Numbered from the stretch's first letter, positions 8,785-18,766 are shown. The stretch is 64,000 bases of DNA from Candidatus Accumulibacter cognatus (GCA_013414765.1 CP058708.1:2971553-3035552); one strand, 5' to 3'. Translations and numbers: made by a program. The notes: generated by a model not told the origin, from the letters alone.

Positions 8785-9879
8785 ATGAGAACATTGCTTA
8801 CATTTACCCTTTTGGCATGGGCCAGTGTGGCCGCGGCGCTGCCGTTGGAAACCATCAAGTTGCCGCCAGGTTTTGCCATCGAGCTTTGGGCGCGTGTCGA
8901 CAATGCCCGCCAGATGGCGCTCGGCGGTGTCGATGCCAACGGCGGCATCCTCTATGTCGGCTCGATGCGCGCCGGCAAGGTGCATGCGGTGCGCTTCGAT
9001 GCCGCCTATCGCGCTGGCACCGTCACGCGCATCGCCGACGGCCTGCCATTACCGACCGGCCTGGCCTGGAAGAACGGTGCGCTATATGTCGCGGCGGTGA
9101 ATCGCATCCTGCGCTACGATGATATCGACCGTCGGCTCAATCAGCCGCCGGCGCCGGTCATCGTCACCGATTCACTGCCGAAGGATACCCATCACGGCTG
9201 GAAGTTCATCGCTTTCGGGCCGGACGGAAAGCTCTACGTTCCCGTCGGTGCGCCGTGCAACATCTGCGCCCCCGGCGATCCCTATGCGGTCATCCTGCGG
9301 ATGAATGCCGACGGATCGGGCCGTGAAATCTTTGCCCGTGGCGTGCGCAACAGTGTCGGTTTCGACTGGAGCCCCGAGGACGGTGTCCTGTGGTTCACCG
9401 ACAACGGCCGCGACTGGCTGGGCGACGACACGCCGCCGGACGAACTCAACCGTGCCCCGCGCCCGGCCATGCATTTTGGTTTTCCCTACTGCCACGGCGG
9501 CGAACTGGCAGATCCGGAATTCGGCGCGCAACGCAGATGCAGCGAATTCGAGCTGCCGGCGCAAAAGCTCGGCCCCCATGTCGCCAGCCTCGGCATCCGC
9601 TTCTACACCGGCAGCATGTTTCCCGCCGAGTACGGCAAACAGATCTTCATTGCCGAACACGGCTCATGGAACCGTTCGAGCAAGATCGGCTACCGCATCA
9701 GTCTGGTGCGCGTGCAGGAGGGGCGCGCCGTCGCCTACGAGACCTTCGCCAGTGGCTGGCTGCAGAATCAATCGGCCTGGGGCCGCCCGGCCGACGTGCA
9801 AACTCTGCCCGACGGCTCGCTGCTGGTCTCTGACGATTACGCCGGAGCCATCTACCGCATCACCTGGCGCAAACCATGA
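8785..9879 (+). CDS. Secreted sorbosone/glucose dehydrogenase-like beta-propeller protein
   Basis: The 364-residue protein has a Sec signal peptide (MRTLLTFTLLAWASVAAA, cleavage near residue 18) and then a repeated-strand fold typical of PQQ-type glucose/sorbosone dehydrogenases (GSDH): LPPGFAIELWARV, LPLPTGLAWKNGALYVAAV, HHGWKFIAFGPDGKLYV, GVRNSVGFDWSP, FTDNGRDWLGDD and IFIAEHGSWNRSSKIGYRI. These periplasmic proteins oxidise aldoses in some cases, but many homologues have no tested activity. The NICAPGDP segment contains two cysteines nine residues apart with an earlier one. It is flanked by spacers of about 120 and 270 bases, so it is probably a single-gene unit. Confidence 0.82.
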   Translation: MRTLLTFTLLAWASVAAALPLETIKLPPGFAIELWARVDNARQMALGGVDANGGILYVGSMRAGKVHAVRFDAAYRAGTVTRIADGLPLPTGLAWKNGALYVAAVNRILRYDDIDRRLNQPPAPVIVTDSLPKDTHHGWKFIAFGPDGKLYVPVGAPCNICAPGDPYAVILRMNADGSGREIFARGVRNSVGFDWSPEDGVLWFTDNGRDWLGDDTPPDELNRAPRPAMHFGFPYCHGGELADPEFGAQRRCSEFELPAQKLGPHVASLGIRFYTGSMFPAEYGKQIFIAEHGSWNRSSKIGYRISLVRVQEGRAVAYETFASGWLQNQSAWGRPADVQTLPDGSLLVSDDYAGAIYRITWRKP

Positions 9880-10151
9880 AAGCGGCAATCCTCCTCGGTC
9901 AGCCTGCTGCGGAGCTCAGGCATGTCTGGTGGCGGGGCAAACCTGCCAGCTGCGCTGGCCAGCAAGACGCCAGCGCAGACACCGCTAGCAACAGCAGGCT
10001 ATGGGATGCCAAAATGCCGGGATGCCGATTCTGCGCGTATTGTTGATGGCACGCCGGCGTGAACCATCGTTTATCATAGCGTCGTGAGGAGAGACTGCGC
10101 CGGGATTCCGGGATTGTCCTCGTTGACCAACACTGAGGGGAAAGTTTCGCC

Positions 10152-11114
10152 ATGAAGGGAAAGACATTGCTGGTATTGCGGCACGGTAAGTCGGACTGGA
10201 GCACCGGTCACGAGGATTTTCAGCGCCCGCTGGTCGAACGAGGTCGTCTCGGCAGCCAGAAAATGGGGGCCTGGATCAAGCGCCAGAAACTGGTACCGGA
10301 CGCGGTGCTCAGTTCCACGGCCGAGCGCGCGCGCGCCACGACGACGGCTGCCTGCAAGGCGATGGGGGTGCCGTTGAGCAAAGTGCGCTGGGACGACCGT
10401 CTCTATGCGGCGCCAGTCGAAGATCTGCTGGCGGCGCTGGCCGATTGCCCGAAGAGTGCCCACCGGGTGATGGTGGTCGGACATAATCCGGGGCTCGAAG
10501 AACTGATAGATTATCTGAACGAAGGCCAGATCGAGGTTCCGGACGATGGCAAGGTGCTGCCGACTTCGGCACTCGCCCAATTGGGAATGATCGAAGACTG
10601 GACGAAGCTCGAGCCAGGCTGCGCCACTCTGGTCTCGGTCACCCGACCAGGACAGGTGCCGGACGATCTGGCCATGGACGACGAGCCGCAGGGTCCGGTT
10701 CCTGACTACTTCTTTACCCAGTCGGCAGTGCTCCCCTATCGTCGGATCGATGGCCAACTGGAAATCATGGTTATCGCCTCGCGCAAGGGAACTCGCTGGG
10801 TGATCCCCAAGGGTGTCAAGGAACCCGAGCTGTCCTTGCGTGATTCAGCCGGCAAGGAAGCACTGGAGGAGGCCGGCGTGCGCGGTCGCCTCGACGAGCA
10901 GCCGATTGGCCATTACGATTACAAGAAATGGGGCGGTGTGTGCCATGTGGCGGTATTTCCAATGGAAGTCAGCGAAAGCGTTCCCGAAGACGAGTGGGAA
11001 GAGAGCCACCGCGAACGGCGCTGGCTGGAGGTCGGGAAAGCCAGGGGCATGGTCAACGAGCGGGCCTTGCGCAAGCTGATCGACAAACTGGCCAAACGGG
11101 TCGGCAAACGCTGA
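10152..11114 (+). CDS. SixA-type histidine phosphatase fused to a Nudix hydrolase
   Basis: The 320-residue protein joins two phosphate-cleaving domains. Residues 1-150 are a SixA-like histidine phosphatase: LLVLRHGKSDW puts the catalytic His at residue 11, SSTAERARATTTA follows, and the second His is in VVGHNPGLEEL. Residues about 185-315 are Nudix: WVIPKGVKEPELSL then GKEALEEAGVRG. The Nudix box is slightly degenerate (Leu for the first Glu, Lys for the first Arg), as in diphosphoinositol-polyphosphate-type Nudix proteins. SixA proteins dephosphorylate phosphohistidine; the combined substrate is unknown. AGGGGAAAG precedes the ATG. Confidence 0.88.
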   Translation: MKGKTLLVLRHGKSDWSTGHEDFQRPLVERGRLGSQKMGAWIKRQKLVPDAVLSSTAERARATTTAACKAMGVPLSKVRWDDRLYAAPVEDLLAALADCPKSAHRVMVVGHNPGLEELIDYLNEGQIEVPDDGKVLPTSALAQLGMIEDWTKLEPGCATLVSVTRPGQVPDDLAMDDEPQGPVPDYFFTQSAVLPYRRIDGQLEIMVIASRKGTRWVIPKGVKEPELSLRDSAGKEALEEAGVRGRLDEQPIGHYDYKKWGGVCHVAVFPMEVSESVPEDEWEESHRERRWLEVGKARGMVNERALRKLIDKLAKRVGKR

Positions 11115-11496
11115 AGCGAAGAAGGATTCTGCAGACGGCTAGCGGTAGTGCATGCCGTCACTGTAACGTCTGGCCGCCGGTTTTTGCCGTCGAGGGCAGA
11201 GATCGTGGAAAGCGAATGCGCCTGCCGGGCATTTCGCCAGACGTTCCTCATGATTCAAGAGAGATTCGGGTCGAATCTATAAGCGCTTCCAGAAAAGTTC
11301 TTCGGCATTGATACGGCGGCATTCCTCGGGCTGGCGCTGTTGGAATGTCGGGAGACTGATCCGATGGCAACATGCCTGTCCCCGGAACTCTTGAGCCGGA
11401 TCCGAAATTTGCTGACAATAGATGCCGCGCTAACCATACCTGTTGAGCGTATCTGGACATCGGACACCAGACCCTTTGCCACAGGGAGGAGCGGGC
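11115..11496. other. Intergenic stretch without recognisable genes
   Basis: About 380 bases separate the SixA-Nudix gene from the interrupted cyclic-di-GMP gene. Both strands show only short ORFs with no family resemblance. No tRNA, strong hairpin with T-run, or repeat was seen. It presumably holds the promoter of the downstream response-regulator gene, but I could not place boxes. Confidence 0.5.
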
Positions 11497-12903
11497 ATGC
11501 ATGATGTGAATGATGAACTGGTCTTCGTCGAAGACGACGGACCTTGGAGCGATAAAGACGGAGCGGCCTGTCCGTGGCGAATCCTGGTGGTGGACGACGA
11601 TCCGGGAGTTCATGAGGCAACCCGCTTCGCTCTTGCCAATATCATCATTCTCGATCGTCCTCTGGCGCTGTTTCATGCCAGTTCGGGAGCCGAGGCTGTG
11701 GCCCTTCTGCGGGTCACGGAAAAAATTGCGGTGGTTCTCCTCGACGTGGTCATGGAAAGCGACGATGCCGGCCTACGCATGGTCGATATCATTCGCAACG
11801 AGCTCAAGCTGGCCAACTGTCGCATCATTTTGCGTACCGGCCAGCCGGGCCAGGCACCGGAAGCCGAAACGATCACCCGCTATGACATCAACGACTACAA
11901 GACCAAGAGCGAACTGACCCAGAACAGGCTGTTCCTCACCCTCACCACGGCGATTCGTTCCTACGACCAATTGCTGCGCCTGGATGCCACCCGCAGGGGT
12001 CTGGAAAAGATCGTCGCCGCCAGTAACCAGTTCATCGCCGAGCAGGGATTGCAAAGCTTTGCCGACGGCGTCATAACCCAGATTGCCGGTTTGCTCGGCG
12101 TCGAGCCGGAGGGCCTGGTCTGCTGTGCTGCCGCCCAGGACAGCCCCTTGGTCAATGGTCGCCGCGAGTTTCACATCATCGCCGCTGCCGGCCATTTTCG
12201 TGCGCTCATCCAGCGGCGCCTGTGCGAGATCGACGACCCACGCATTCTCGGTCAACTGATGATGGCGCTGAAGGAGCGCCGCAGCCTCATTGAACCCAAC
12301 AACATCACGCTCTATTTCGCCAAGACCCCTGCAGAGGGTTTCGCGGCCTTTATCGATTCGGCCAGGCCCATCAGTGAGGTGGATCAGGAACTGCTCAAGG
12401 TCTTTTGCACAAACATCGCGCTTTGTGCGAAGAATATCGAGCTGGTGACAAAACTGCGCCGTGATGCCTTCTTCGACCGGCAGTTGGGCCTGCCCAACCG
12501 TACGGCACTGGTTTGCGAACTCGACCAGACGATGACGAAACAGGAGAGCGGCTGTGCCCTGGCCATCGTTGACATCGACCAGTTTGCTGTGGCCAATGAT
12601 TTGCTCGGTCACGACTACGGCGATGCCCTGCTCAAGGCGACCGCCCAGCGTCTGGGTGAGCACCTGCCAGCCAACGTCTTCATCGCCCGCCTCGGTGGCG
12701 ATGCCTTCGCGGTCATGGGTCCGAAAATTTCGGTCAACGGGGAAACCATCCAGGCCTGTTTTCAGACTCCTTTCGTGATCGAGGGAGTGCACCAACCAGT
12801 ATCCGCCTGCGTCGGCATCACTCTGCTGGAGAGCGGTCTACGTTCCGGGATCGAGTACATCAGAGACAGCTACCTGGCTCTGAAACAGGCGCAGACAACC
12901 TGA
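11497..12903 (+). pseudogene. 5' half of REC-DUF3369-GGDEF-EAL protein, interrupted by an IS
   Basis: ATG 11497 follows AGGGAGGA. In order the reading frame encodes a receiver domain (about 25-150; ILVVDDDPG, phosphoacceptor Asp in VLLDVVMES), a DUF3369 region (about 165-330; KIVAASNQFIAEQGLQSFADGV) and a GGDEF-type domain (about 335-465). The GGDEF signature reads RLGGDAF, with Ala for the catalytic Glu, so cyclase activity is doubtful. The frame ends on a TGA inside the terminal repeat of the inserted element. Removing the IS and one AGGCG copy joins it in frame to the EAL half, giving about 745 residues. Confidence 0.9.
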
Positions 12904-15318
12904 TCTCGGCGCCATGACGTTTGCACGAGTGGCATCACGAATCCGCAGTAGTTCATACGGTTAGCGCGCTGACAAAGCACTGGCGCGGGTTTATGGCGAG
13001 GGGCGTGGCAGATATTGCGAAGATACCGAAAATTGGCGATAGTCCGGTTTTTTGGCCGGCGCCACGCCGATCTTGCGGGAGAATCGGATGCCCCAACTGC
13101 TGTTGCCGATCTTTCCGGATGCCGTGACGCCGATCAAGGACCTGCTGTCTGTCGGGAAGCAGGACGGGCGAGTCGTGTATTTCCACGGCGTCCTGCCGGT
13201 GTTTAGTCATGGGGAAGAGGATTTGGCGACCTTCCGGATGATTACGGCGCAGTTTATCGCGCAGGGTCATCTTCGGGTGGTGGACGTGTCGCGCGCCTTC
13301 GGGGTGCCGGCGTTGAGTGTCAAGCGAGCGTTGAAGCGCTATCGGCAAGAGGGGCCGAAAGGGTTCTACGTTCCGCCGCGGCGCCGGGGTCCGGCGGTGC
13401 TGACGGCAGAGGTGTTGCAGCAGGCGCAGGCCCTGTTCGACGGCGGACAGACGGTCCCGAGCGTTGCGACAGAACTGGGGATCAAGAGCGACACCCTGTC
13501 GAAGGCGGTGCGTGCCGGACGGCTGCATGTTCCGGTGGGGAAAGGGGTCTGCGCGGTCGTCTCGAGCACCAAGAGCGAGCGGAGCGCACTCGACAGCGCG
13601 GCCCCGATGGGGGTTGGGGCGAGCAACGTGGTTGCCCGGGTGGCGGCCAGCGTGGGCGGGCTGAATGCCGTTGCTCCGCAGTTCCAGGCGGCCGTTGATG
13701 TACCGCGTGGCGGGGTGCTGTTCGCGCTGCCTGCCTTATTGGCGGTCGGATTGCTCGACGGGTCGGAGGGTCTTCCGCTGCCAGCGGGTTACTACGGGAT
13801 CGACAGTCTGTTGATGTTGATTGCCTTCATGGCCCTGGCGCGACTGGAATCGGTCGAGTCTCTGCGCTCGTGTGCGCCAGGCGAGTGGGGCAAGTTACTG
13901 GGTCTCGATCGGATTCCCGAAGTGCGCACCCTGCGCGAGAAGATAGGGCTCCTGAGCCAGGGCGATCATGCCGAGAAATGGAGTGCCGACCTGTGTCGGC
14001 GCTGGATGGCGGCGGCGCCGGAACAAGCGGGCATCCTCTACGTCGACGCGCATGTGCGGGTGTATTACGGCGAGCAGACCCAATTGCCGCGCCACTACAT
14101 CGCGCGGCAGCGGCTGTGCCAGCGTGCGACCGCCGATTACTGGGTCAACGCGATCGACGGGCAGCCCTTCTTCCGGGTCACGCAATCCGTCGACCCGGGC
14201 CTGATCAAGGTTCTTGAAGGCGAGATCCTGCCTCGGCTGGAACGGGACATCCCGGGCCAGCCGAGCGCCGAAGCGCTCGCGGCCGACCCGCTGCGCCATC
14301 GCTTCACCCTGGTCTTCGATCGCGAAGGCTATAGCCCAGAGTTGTTCAAGCGTCTGAAGGCGCGTCGCGTTGCCTGCCTCTCCTATCGCAAGTACGCCGG
14401 CGACGATTGGTCGCCCGAGGAATTCGTCGACGCCACGATCGAACTTCGCCGTGGCCAGCAGGTACGCATGCGACTCGCCGAACGGGGAACGCTGCTCGGC
14501 GGCGTGGTGTGGGTACGCGAGATACGCAAGGTCTGTGACACCGGTCGCCAGGTCGCCCTGATCAGCACGGATTACCAATCTGGCATAGGGCGCCTGGCGG
14601 CCACCCTGTTCGCCAGGTGGTCTCAGGAAAACTTCTTCAAGTATGCGCGTGAACACTTTGCCCTGGACCGCCTGGTGGATTATCAGATGGAAGAAATTCC
14701 TGATACCGCACGCGTTGTCAACCCAGCTCGCCGAACCCTCGACGGCCAGGTTCGCGCGCTGACCAGCAAGCTCAGCCGCAGGCTCGCCCAATTCGGCGCG
14801 CTTAACCTCAACGAGACGATTGAACCAGCGAAAGTCGAGGCCTTTGTCGCGAAAAAAGCCGCTGCCCACGACGAGATCGAACATCTGCAGGACGAACTCA
14901 AGGCCCTGAAGGAACAACGTAAAGAAACCCCCTCCCATCTCGCCCTCAAGGATTTGCCGGAAGAACAGCAGTTCCGCCGGCTGAGCACCCACAGCAAGCA
15001 GCTACTCGACACGCTCAAGATGATTGCCTATCGCGCGGAAACGGCCATGGCCAACGTCCTGGCACCGCTTCTCTCGCGCCCGGACGAGGCACGCAGCTTG
15101 CTGCGCGCGATCTACACGACCGAAGCGGACTTGCTGCCCGATCCTAACGCCGGCACCCTGACCGTACGCCTCCACCACATGGCCAATGGCGTGTCGGACC
15201 GCGCCGTCCGCAAACTCTGTGACGAGTTGAACTCTACCAAGACGCTCTTCCCACGCTCCAACCTCCGCCTGATTCTGCAACTCGGTACGTCGCAAAATCC
15301 GTGAGATCAGGTTGTCTG
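12892..15318 (+). mobile_element. 2427-bp insertion sequence, copy 1
   Basis: The ends are the inverted repeat CAGACAACCTGATCTC (left) and its complement (right). The flanks are a 5-bp target duplication, AGGCG, at 12887-12891 and 15319-15323. One transposase gene (13088-15304) fills most of it. An apparently identical copy lies at 53686-56112 with a different target duplication (ATCCA), which fixes the ends to the base. The copy splits a cyclic-di-GMP signalling gene in the gene's own orientation. The IS family is not assigned. Confidence 0.96.
13088..15304 (+). CDS. Transposase of the 2427-bp IS (copy 1)
   Basis: The 738-residue protein starts at ATG 13088 after GGGAGAATCG; an in-frame upstream TTG is less likely. 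An N-terminal helix-turn-helix pair (about residues 60-150: VVDVSRAFGVPALSVKRALKRY and VATELGIKSDTLSKAV) precedes a probable RNase H-like DDE core: ILYVDAHVRVYYGEQ, LVFDREGYSPELFK and an acidic/ARWSQENFFKYA segment near residue 520. The C-terminus is a coiled-coil-rich tail. It is larger than common IS transposases. I could not place it in an IS family with confidence. It is intact and identical to copy 2, hence probably active recently. Confidence 0.9.
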   Translation: MPQLLLPIFPDAVTPIKDLLSVGKQDGRVVYFHGVLPVFSHGEEDLATFRMITAQFIAQGHLRVVDVSRAFGVPALSVKRALKRYRQEGPKGFYVPPRRRGPAVLTAEVLQQAQALFDGGQTVPSVATELGIKSDTLSKAVRAGRLHVPVGKGVCAVVSSTKSERSALDSAAPMGVGASNVVARVAASVGGLNAVAPQFQAAVDVPRGGVLFALPALLAVGLLDGSEGLPLPAGYYGIDSLLMLIAFMALARLESVESLRSCAPGEWGKLLGLDRIPEVRTLREKIGLLSQGDHAEKWSADLCRRWMAAAPEQAGILYVDAHVRVYYGEQTQLPRHYIARQRLCQRATADYWVNAIDGQPFFRVTQSVDPGLIKVLEGEILPRLERDIPGQPSAEALAADPLRHRFTLVFDREGYSPELFKRLKARRVACLSYRKYAGDDWSPEEFVDATIELRRGQQVRMRLAERGTLLGGVVWVREIRKVCDTGRQVALISTDYQSGIGRLAATLFARWSQENFFKYAREHFALDRLVDYQMEEIPDTARVVNPARRTLDGQVRALTSKLSRRLAQFGALNLNETIEPAKVEAFVAKKAAAHDEIEHLQDELKALKEQRKETPSHLALKDLPEEQQFRRLSTHSKQLLDTLKMIAYRAETAMANVLAPLLSRPDEARSLLRAIYTTEADLLPDPNAGTLTVRLHHMANGVSDRAVRKLCDELNSTKTLFPRSNLRLILQLGTSQNP

Positions 15319-15323
15319 AGGCG

Positions 15324-16166
15324 AAAACGGCTGGCCTGGGGCAAACGGTGCTGTTCTCCCAGGAACTCGGCAGCGCAGTTCGGGAGCGCGCACATCTGCT
15401 GCGCGATCTTCGCCTGTCCTTCGAGCAGCAGCAATTGTTCCTTACCTATCAACCCCAGATCGAACTGAGTTCTGGCCGCATCATCGGCGTCGAAGCCCTG
15501 ATGCGCTGGCGTCGCGAGGACGGTGCTCTGGTGCCGCCGGAAAGCTTCATTCCCATTGCCGAGCAATCGGGCCTGATTGTCGATATGGGGCGCTGGCTGC
15601 TGCAGACAGCCCTCCAGGCACTGCAGCGTTTTCGCGTCGTCGGCTGCACGGACCTGCGGATGGCGGTGAACATCTCGCCGGTACAGCTACGCCAACCGGG
15701 TTTCATCGAGTCGGTCAGCGAGGCCCTGCACTTGACCCGGAGCAGACCCGCCGATCTAGAACTGGAAATCACTGAATCGGTCGCCGTCGGTGGCCTCGAA
15801 CCCGTCATTGCCCTGCTCAAACGCCTGCGTGCCATGGGAGTGACGGTGGCCATCGACGACTTCGGTACCGGTTACTCGTCCCTGGCCTATCTCGACAAGC
15901 TGCCGGCCGACCGTCTCAAGCTCGACCGCAGCTTCGTCCGCGCTCTTGAACGCGACGACAACGGTACCCGCATCGCCCGCATGATCGTCGTCCTTGGCCG
16001 GGAACTGGGTTTGCAGGTCATCGCCGAGGGTGTCGAAAACCAGAAACTGGAGGAGCTGGTCATGGCTCTGGGTTGCAACGAGACCCAGGGCTACCACTAC
16101 GGCCACCCCATGCAGGAAAGCGAATTCATTGCCTGGCATGCCCGGTACAAAGGAAAACAGGGTTGA
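15324..16166 (+). pseudogene. 3' half of the split gene: EAL phosphodiesterase domain
   Basis: These 280 codons continue the interrupted reading frame (KTAGLGQTVLFSQELGS). They encode a full EAL domain: LTYQPQIELSSGRIIGVEALMRW, MAVNISPVQLRQPG, LEITES, AIDDFGTGYSSLAYLDKLPAD, VIAEGVE and ETQGYHYGHPM. All metal- and c-di-GMP-binding motifs look intact, so this part would hydrolyse c-di-GMP if translated. A TTG at 15312 in the IS terminal repeat opens a 284-codon frame in phase with it, so expression driven from the IS is conceivable. It lacks the receiver domain that would have regulated it. Confidence 0.88.
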
Positions 16167-16306
16167 AATTCTCCAGTTTCGACCAATGGCCCGGGGGCAT
16201 CCCCCAGGACGACAGCCTGGCAGATGCCGGTACCACCTTTACCATCAGCCTGTCCTCGTCGCACTGACCATACTGGCTGCCGTTTGAGTGCTCCCGCCCG
16301 GAACAT

Positions 16307-17998
16307 TCATGCGGCCCGTGTTTTGCTGCCGACGCAAGCGCTCGCGGCCAGTCGATTGACGCCATTTACCAAGGCACGGATTGACGCGGTCACGATATTC
16401 GCATCGATGCCCACGCCGTAACATTCGCCAGCGCTGCCGGCGCGCGTCAGTTCCATGAACGCACAGGCGCTGGCATCGCTGCCGCTGCCGCTCATCGAGC
16501 GTTCTTCATAGCTGCGCACCTGCAAGATCAGACCGGCGCCACGCAGTGCCTGTACCGCTGCATCGATGGGACCATTGCCTTCGCCCGCCAGCAAGTGCGC
16601 CCGGCCGTCGATCTCGACGCTGAGGCGGATGCCCTGGGCGCTACCATGCTCGAAAAGGTGGTGTTCGATGTAGCGCACGGGATGATCGACGCCGAGATAG
16701 CTTCTGGAGAACAATTGCCAGATGTCGGCGGCGCTCATTTCTCCACCATGGCTATCGGTATGCGCCTGTACTATCCGCGAAAACTCAACCTGCAGGCGAC
16801 GCGGCAGGACGATGCCGTATTCGGCTTCGAGCAGGTAAGCAATGCCGCCTTTTCCGGATTGGCTATTGACCCGAATGACCGAATCGTAGCTGCGGCCGAC
16901 GTCGGCCGGGTCGATCGGCAGATAGGGAATGCTCCACGCGGCATCGGGCTGCTGAACGGCAAAACCTTTCCGGATCGCATCCTGGTGCGATCCGGAAAAA
17001 GCCGTGAACACCAGGTCGCCGACGTAGGGGTGGCGCGGATGGATCGGCAGACGGTTGCAGTGCTCGACGGTACGTGCGACGGCGTTGATGTCCGAGAAAT
17101 CGAGACCTGGCGGCACGCCTTGCGTGTACAGATTGAGCGCCAGGGTGACGAGGTCGACATTGCCGGTACGTTCGCCATTGCCAAAAAGGCAACCCTCGAC
17201 GCGCTCGGCGCCGGCCATCATCGCCAACTCGGCAGCAGCCACCGCCGTGCCGCGGTCGTTGTGCGGATGCACGCTGAGGATGATACTGTCACGGCGCGCG
17301 AGGTGGCGGTGCATCCACTCGATCTGATCGGCGTAGACGTTCGGTGTCGTTACCTCGACCGTTGTCGGCAGATTGAGAATCACCTTGTCCTCTGGCGTCG
17401 CTCTCCAGGCGGCAGTCACCGCGTCGCAGATTTCGAGGGCAAAATCGAGCTCGGTGGCAGTGAAGGTTTCCGGGCTGTATTCCAGCACCCATTCGGTCTC
17501 CGGTTGTGCGTCGGTGAGTTCCCTGATCAGGTGTACGGCGGCGACTGCCATGTTCACGACCTCGGTCTTGCTCAGCGCAAAGACATGCTCCCGGAACGGC
17601 TTCGAGGTGGCATTGTAGACATGCACGATTGCCCGCCGCGCTCCTTTGAGCGATTCGATGCTGCGACGGATCAGGTGCTCGCGAGCCTGCGTGAGCACCT
17701 CGATGCTGACATCGTCGGGAACATGGCCGCCTTCGATCAACTCGCGAACGAAGTCGAAATCGGTTTGTGAGGCGGAAGGGAAGGCCACCTCGATTTCCTT
17801 GAAACCGATCTTGCAGAGGGTGCGGAACAGGCGCATCTTGCGTTCCGTGTTCATCGGCTCGAAAAGTGCCTGGTTACCGTCACGCAGATCGGTGCTCATC
17901 CAGATGGGTGCCGTGCTGAGGGTTCGACCCGGCCATTGACGATCAGTGAGTTTGACTGCCGGGAAAGGGCTGTACTTGAGTGAAGGATTGTTCAACAT
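16307..17998 (-). CDS. leuA: 2-isopropylmalate synthase
   Basis: The 563-residue protein is the long (type 2) LeuA, which condenses acetyl-CoA with 2-oxoisovalerate in the first leucine-specific step. Visible motifs are the catalytic/metal start [15 protein letters not shown], the metal-binding [16 protein letters not shown] and the [14 protein letters not shown] strand. A C-terminal LeuA dimer domain provides leucine feedback. Start 17998 ([22 protein letters not shown]) follows AGGAG; in-frame codons further upstream are probably untranslated. It is divergent from an Lrp-type regulator, a plausible leucine-responsive controller. Confidence 0.95.
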   Translation of the reverse strand: MLNNPSLKYSPFPAVKLTDRQWPGRTLSTAPIWMSTDLRDGNQALFEPMNTERKMRLFRTLCKIGFKEIEVAFPSASQTDFDFVRELIEGGHVPDDVSIEVLTQAREHLIRRSIESLKGARRAIVHVYNATSKPFREHVFALSKTEVVNMAVAAVHLIRELTDAQPETEWVLEYSPETFTATELDFALEICDAVTAAWRATPEDKVILNLPTTVEVTTPNVYADQIEWMHRHLARRDSIILSVHPHNDRGTAVAAAELAMMAGAERVEGCLFGNGERTGNVDLVTLALNLYTQGVPPGLDFSDINAVARTVEHCNRLPIHPRHPYVGDLVFTAFSGSHQDAIRKGFAVQQPDAAWSIPYLPIDPADVGRSYDSVIRVNSQSGKGGIAYLLEAEYGIVLPRRLQVEFSRIVQAHTDSHGGEMSAADIWQLFSRSYLGVDHPVRYIEHHLFEHGSAQGIRLSVEIDGRAHLLAGEGNGPIDAAVQALRGAGLILQVRSYEERSMSGSGSDASACAFMELTRAGSAGECYGVGIDANIVTASIRALVNGVNRLAASACVGSKTRAA

Positions 17999-18060
17999 GA
18001 TCGTGGGCTCCTGAGTGTTTGCTGACAGGACAGATGCTACGCAGGATTGCCCGGCAGGTG

Positions 18061-18162
18061 TTTGCGTTTTTGTGCGCATTACACTACATATTTCGCAGAT
18101 AATTGCTTATAATATAATAATAAAAGCAGATTCTGCGGTGAATCCTCTTCACAGGAGACTTT
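18061..18162. promoter_or_regulatory. leuA-lrp divergent control region
   Basis: The intergenic DNA is strikingly AT-rich compared with the rest of the window. On the plus strand TATAAT occurs at 18108-18113 and again at 18113-18118, usable as -10 boxes for the lrp-type gene, though -35 boxes are poor. An 11-bp palindrome, GCAGATTCTGC, lies at 18126-18136. AT-rich tracts with small palindromes are typical of Lrp/AsnC operators, so feedback by the adjacent regulator on both genes is plausible. Confidence 0.4.
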
Positions 18163-18636
18163 ATGGTCCTTGATCGCTTTGACCGACAGATTCTGCAGGT
18201 CCTGCAGCAGGAGGGACGCATCAGCAATCAGGAACTCGCCGACCGTATCGGCCTTTCGCCATCCCCCTGTCTGCGTCGCGTTCGTGCCCTCGAAGAAGCT
18301 GGTCTGATCACCGGCTACCGTGCGCTGCTCGATGCCAGGGCACTCGGGCTGTCACTGATGGCGCTGATCCACATTTCGATGGACCAACATACGCCCGAGC
18401 GTTTCAGTCACCTCGAAGCGGCCATCCGGGAAATTCCCGAGGTCATGGAATGCCTGCTGATTACCGGCCAGGCCGCCGATTACCAGCTCAAGGTGGTGGT
18501 CAAGGACATGGATGCCTACCAGGACCTGTTGCTCAATCGCATTACCGGTATTCAGGGGGTGACCGGTGTGCATTCGAGCTTTGTGTTGCGCCGGGTGGTG
18601 GACAAGACCGCCTTGCCGGTTGGTGGCAAACCGTGA
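18163..18636 (+). CDS. Lrp/AsnC-family transcriptional regulator
   Basis: The 157-residue protein has an N-terminal helix-turn-helix (FDRQILQVLQQEGRISNQELADRIGLSPSPCLRRVRALEEAGLI in pieces, residues 5-50). A C-terminal RAM effector domain follows (about 65-145), with the strand pair LMALIHISMD and the DYQLKVVVKDMDAY loop. AGGAG lies seven bases before the ATG. Divergence from leuA suggests a role in branched-chain amino-acid control, although Lrp-family ligands vary. Whether it is the global Lrp or a local paralogue cannot be decided from this window. Confidence 0.92.
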   Translation: MVLDRFDRQILQVLQQEGRISNQELADRIGLSPSPCLRRVRALEEAGLITGYRALLDARALGLSLMALIHISMDQHTPERFSHLEAAIREIPEVMECLLITGQAADYQLKVVVKDMDAYQDLLLNRITGIQGVTGVHSSFVLRRVVDKTALPVGGKP

Positions 18637-18766
18637 GGCCAGGCATTGCTTGGGACGCGCTTGCCAGTGCGTCAGGAGATCGCCTCTAACGCATCGGTTC
18701 AAGCTTCTGGCCATGGCTTCGCGACAGTCGACACGGTCATTGACGGCACCTCCTTCCCTGTACTGC

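Noticed and set aside
13895-14992. 365-codon minus-strand ORF inside the transposase (and its copy at 54689-55786)
   Set aside because: It is antisense to an intact transposase and its amino-acid pattern follows the codon bias of the opposite strand; no family resemblance.
16193-16205. GGGGG-CAT-CCCCC hairpin as terminator between the EAL fragment and leuA
   Set aside because: The stem is five pairs with no T-run on either strand.
16595-17770. 391-codon plus-strand ORF opposite leuA
   Set aside because: Shadow of leuA in a high-GC genome; no recognisable motif, while leuA on the other strand is complete.
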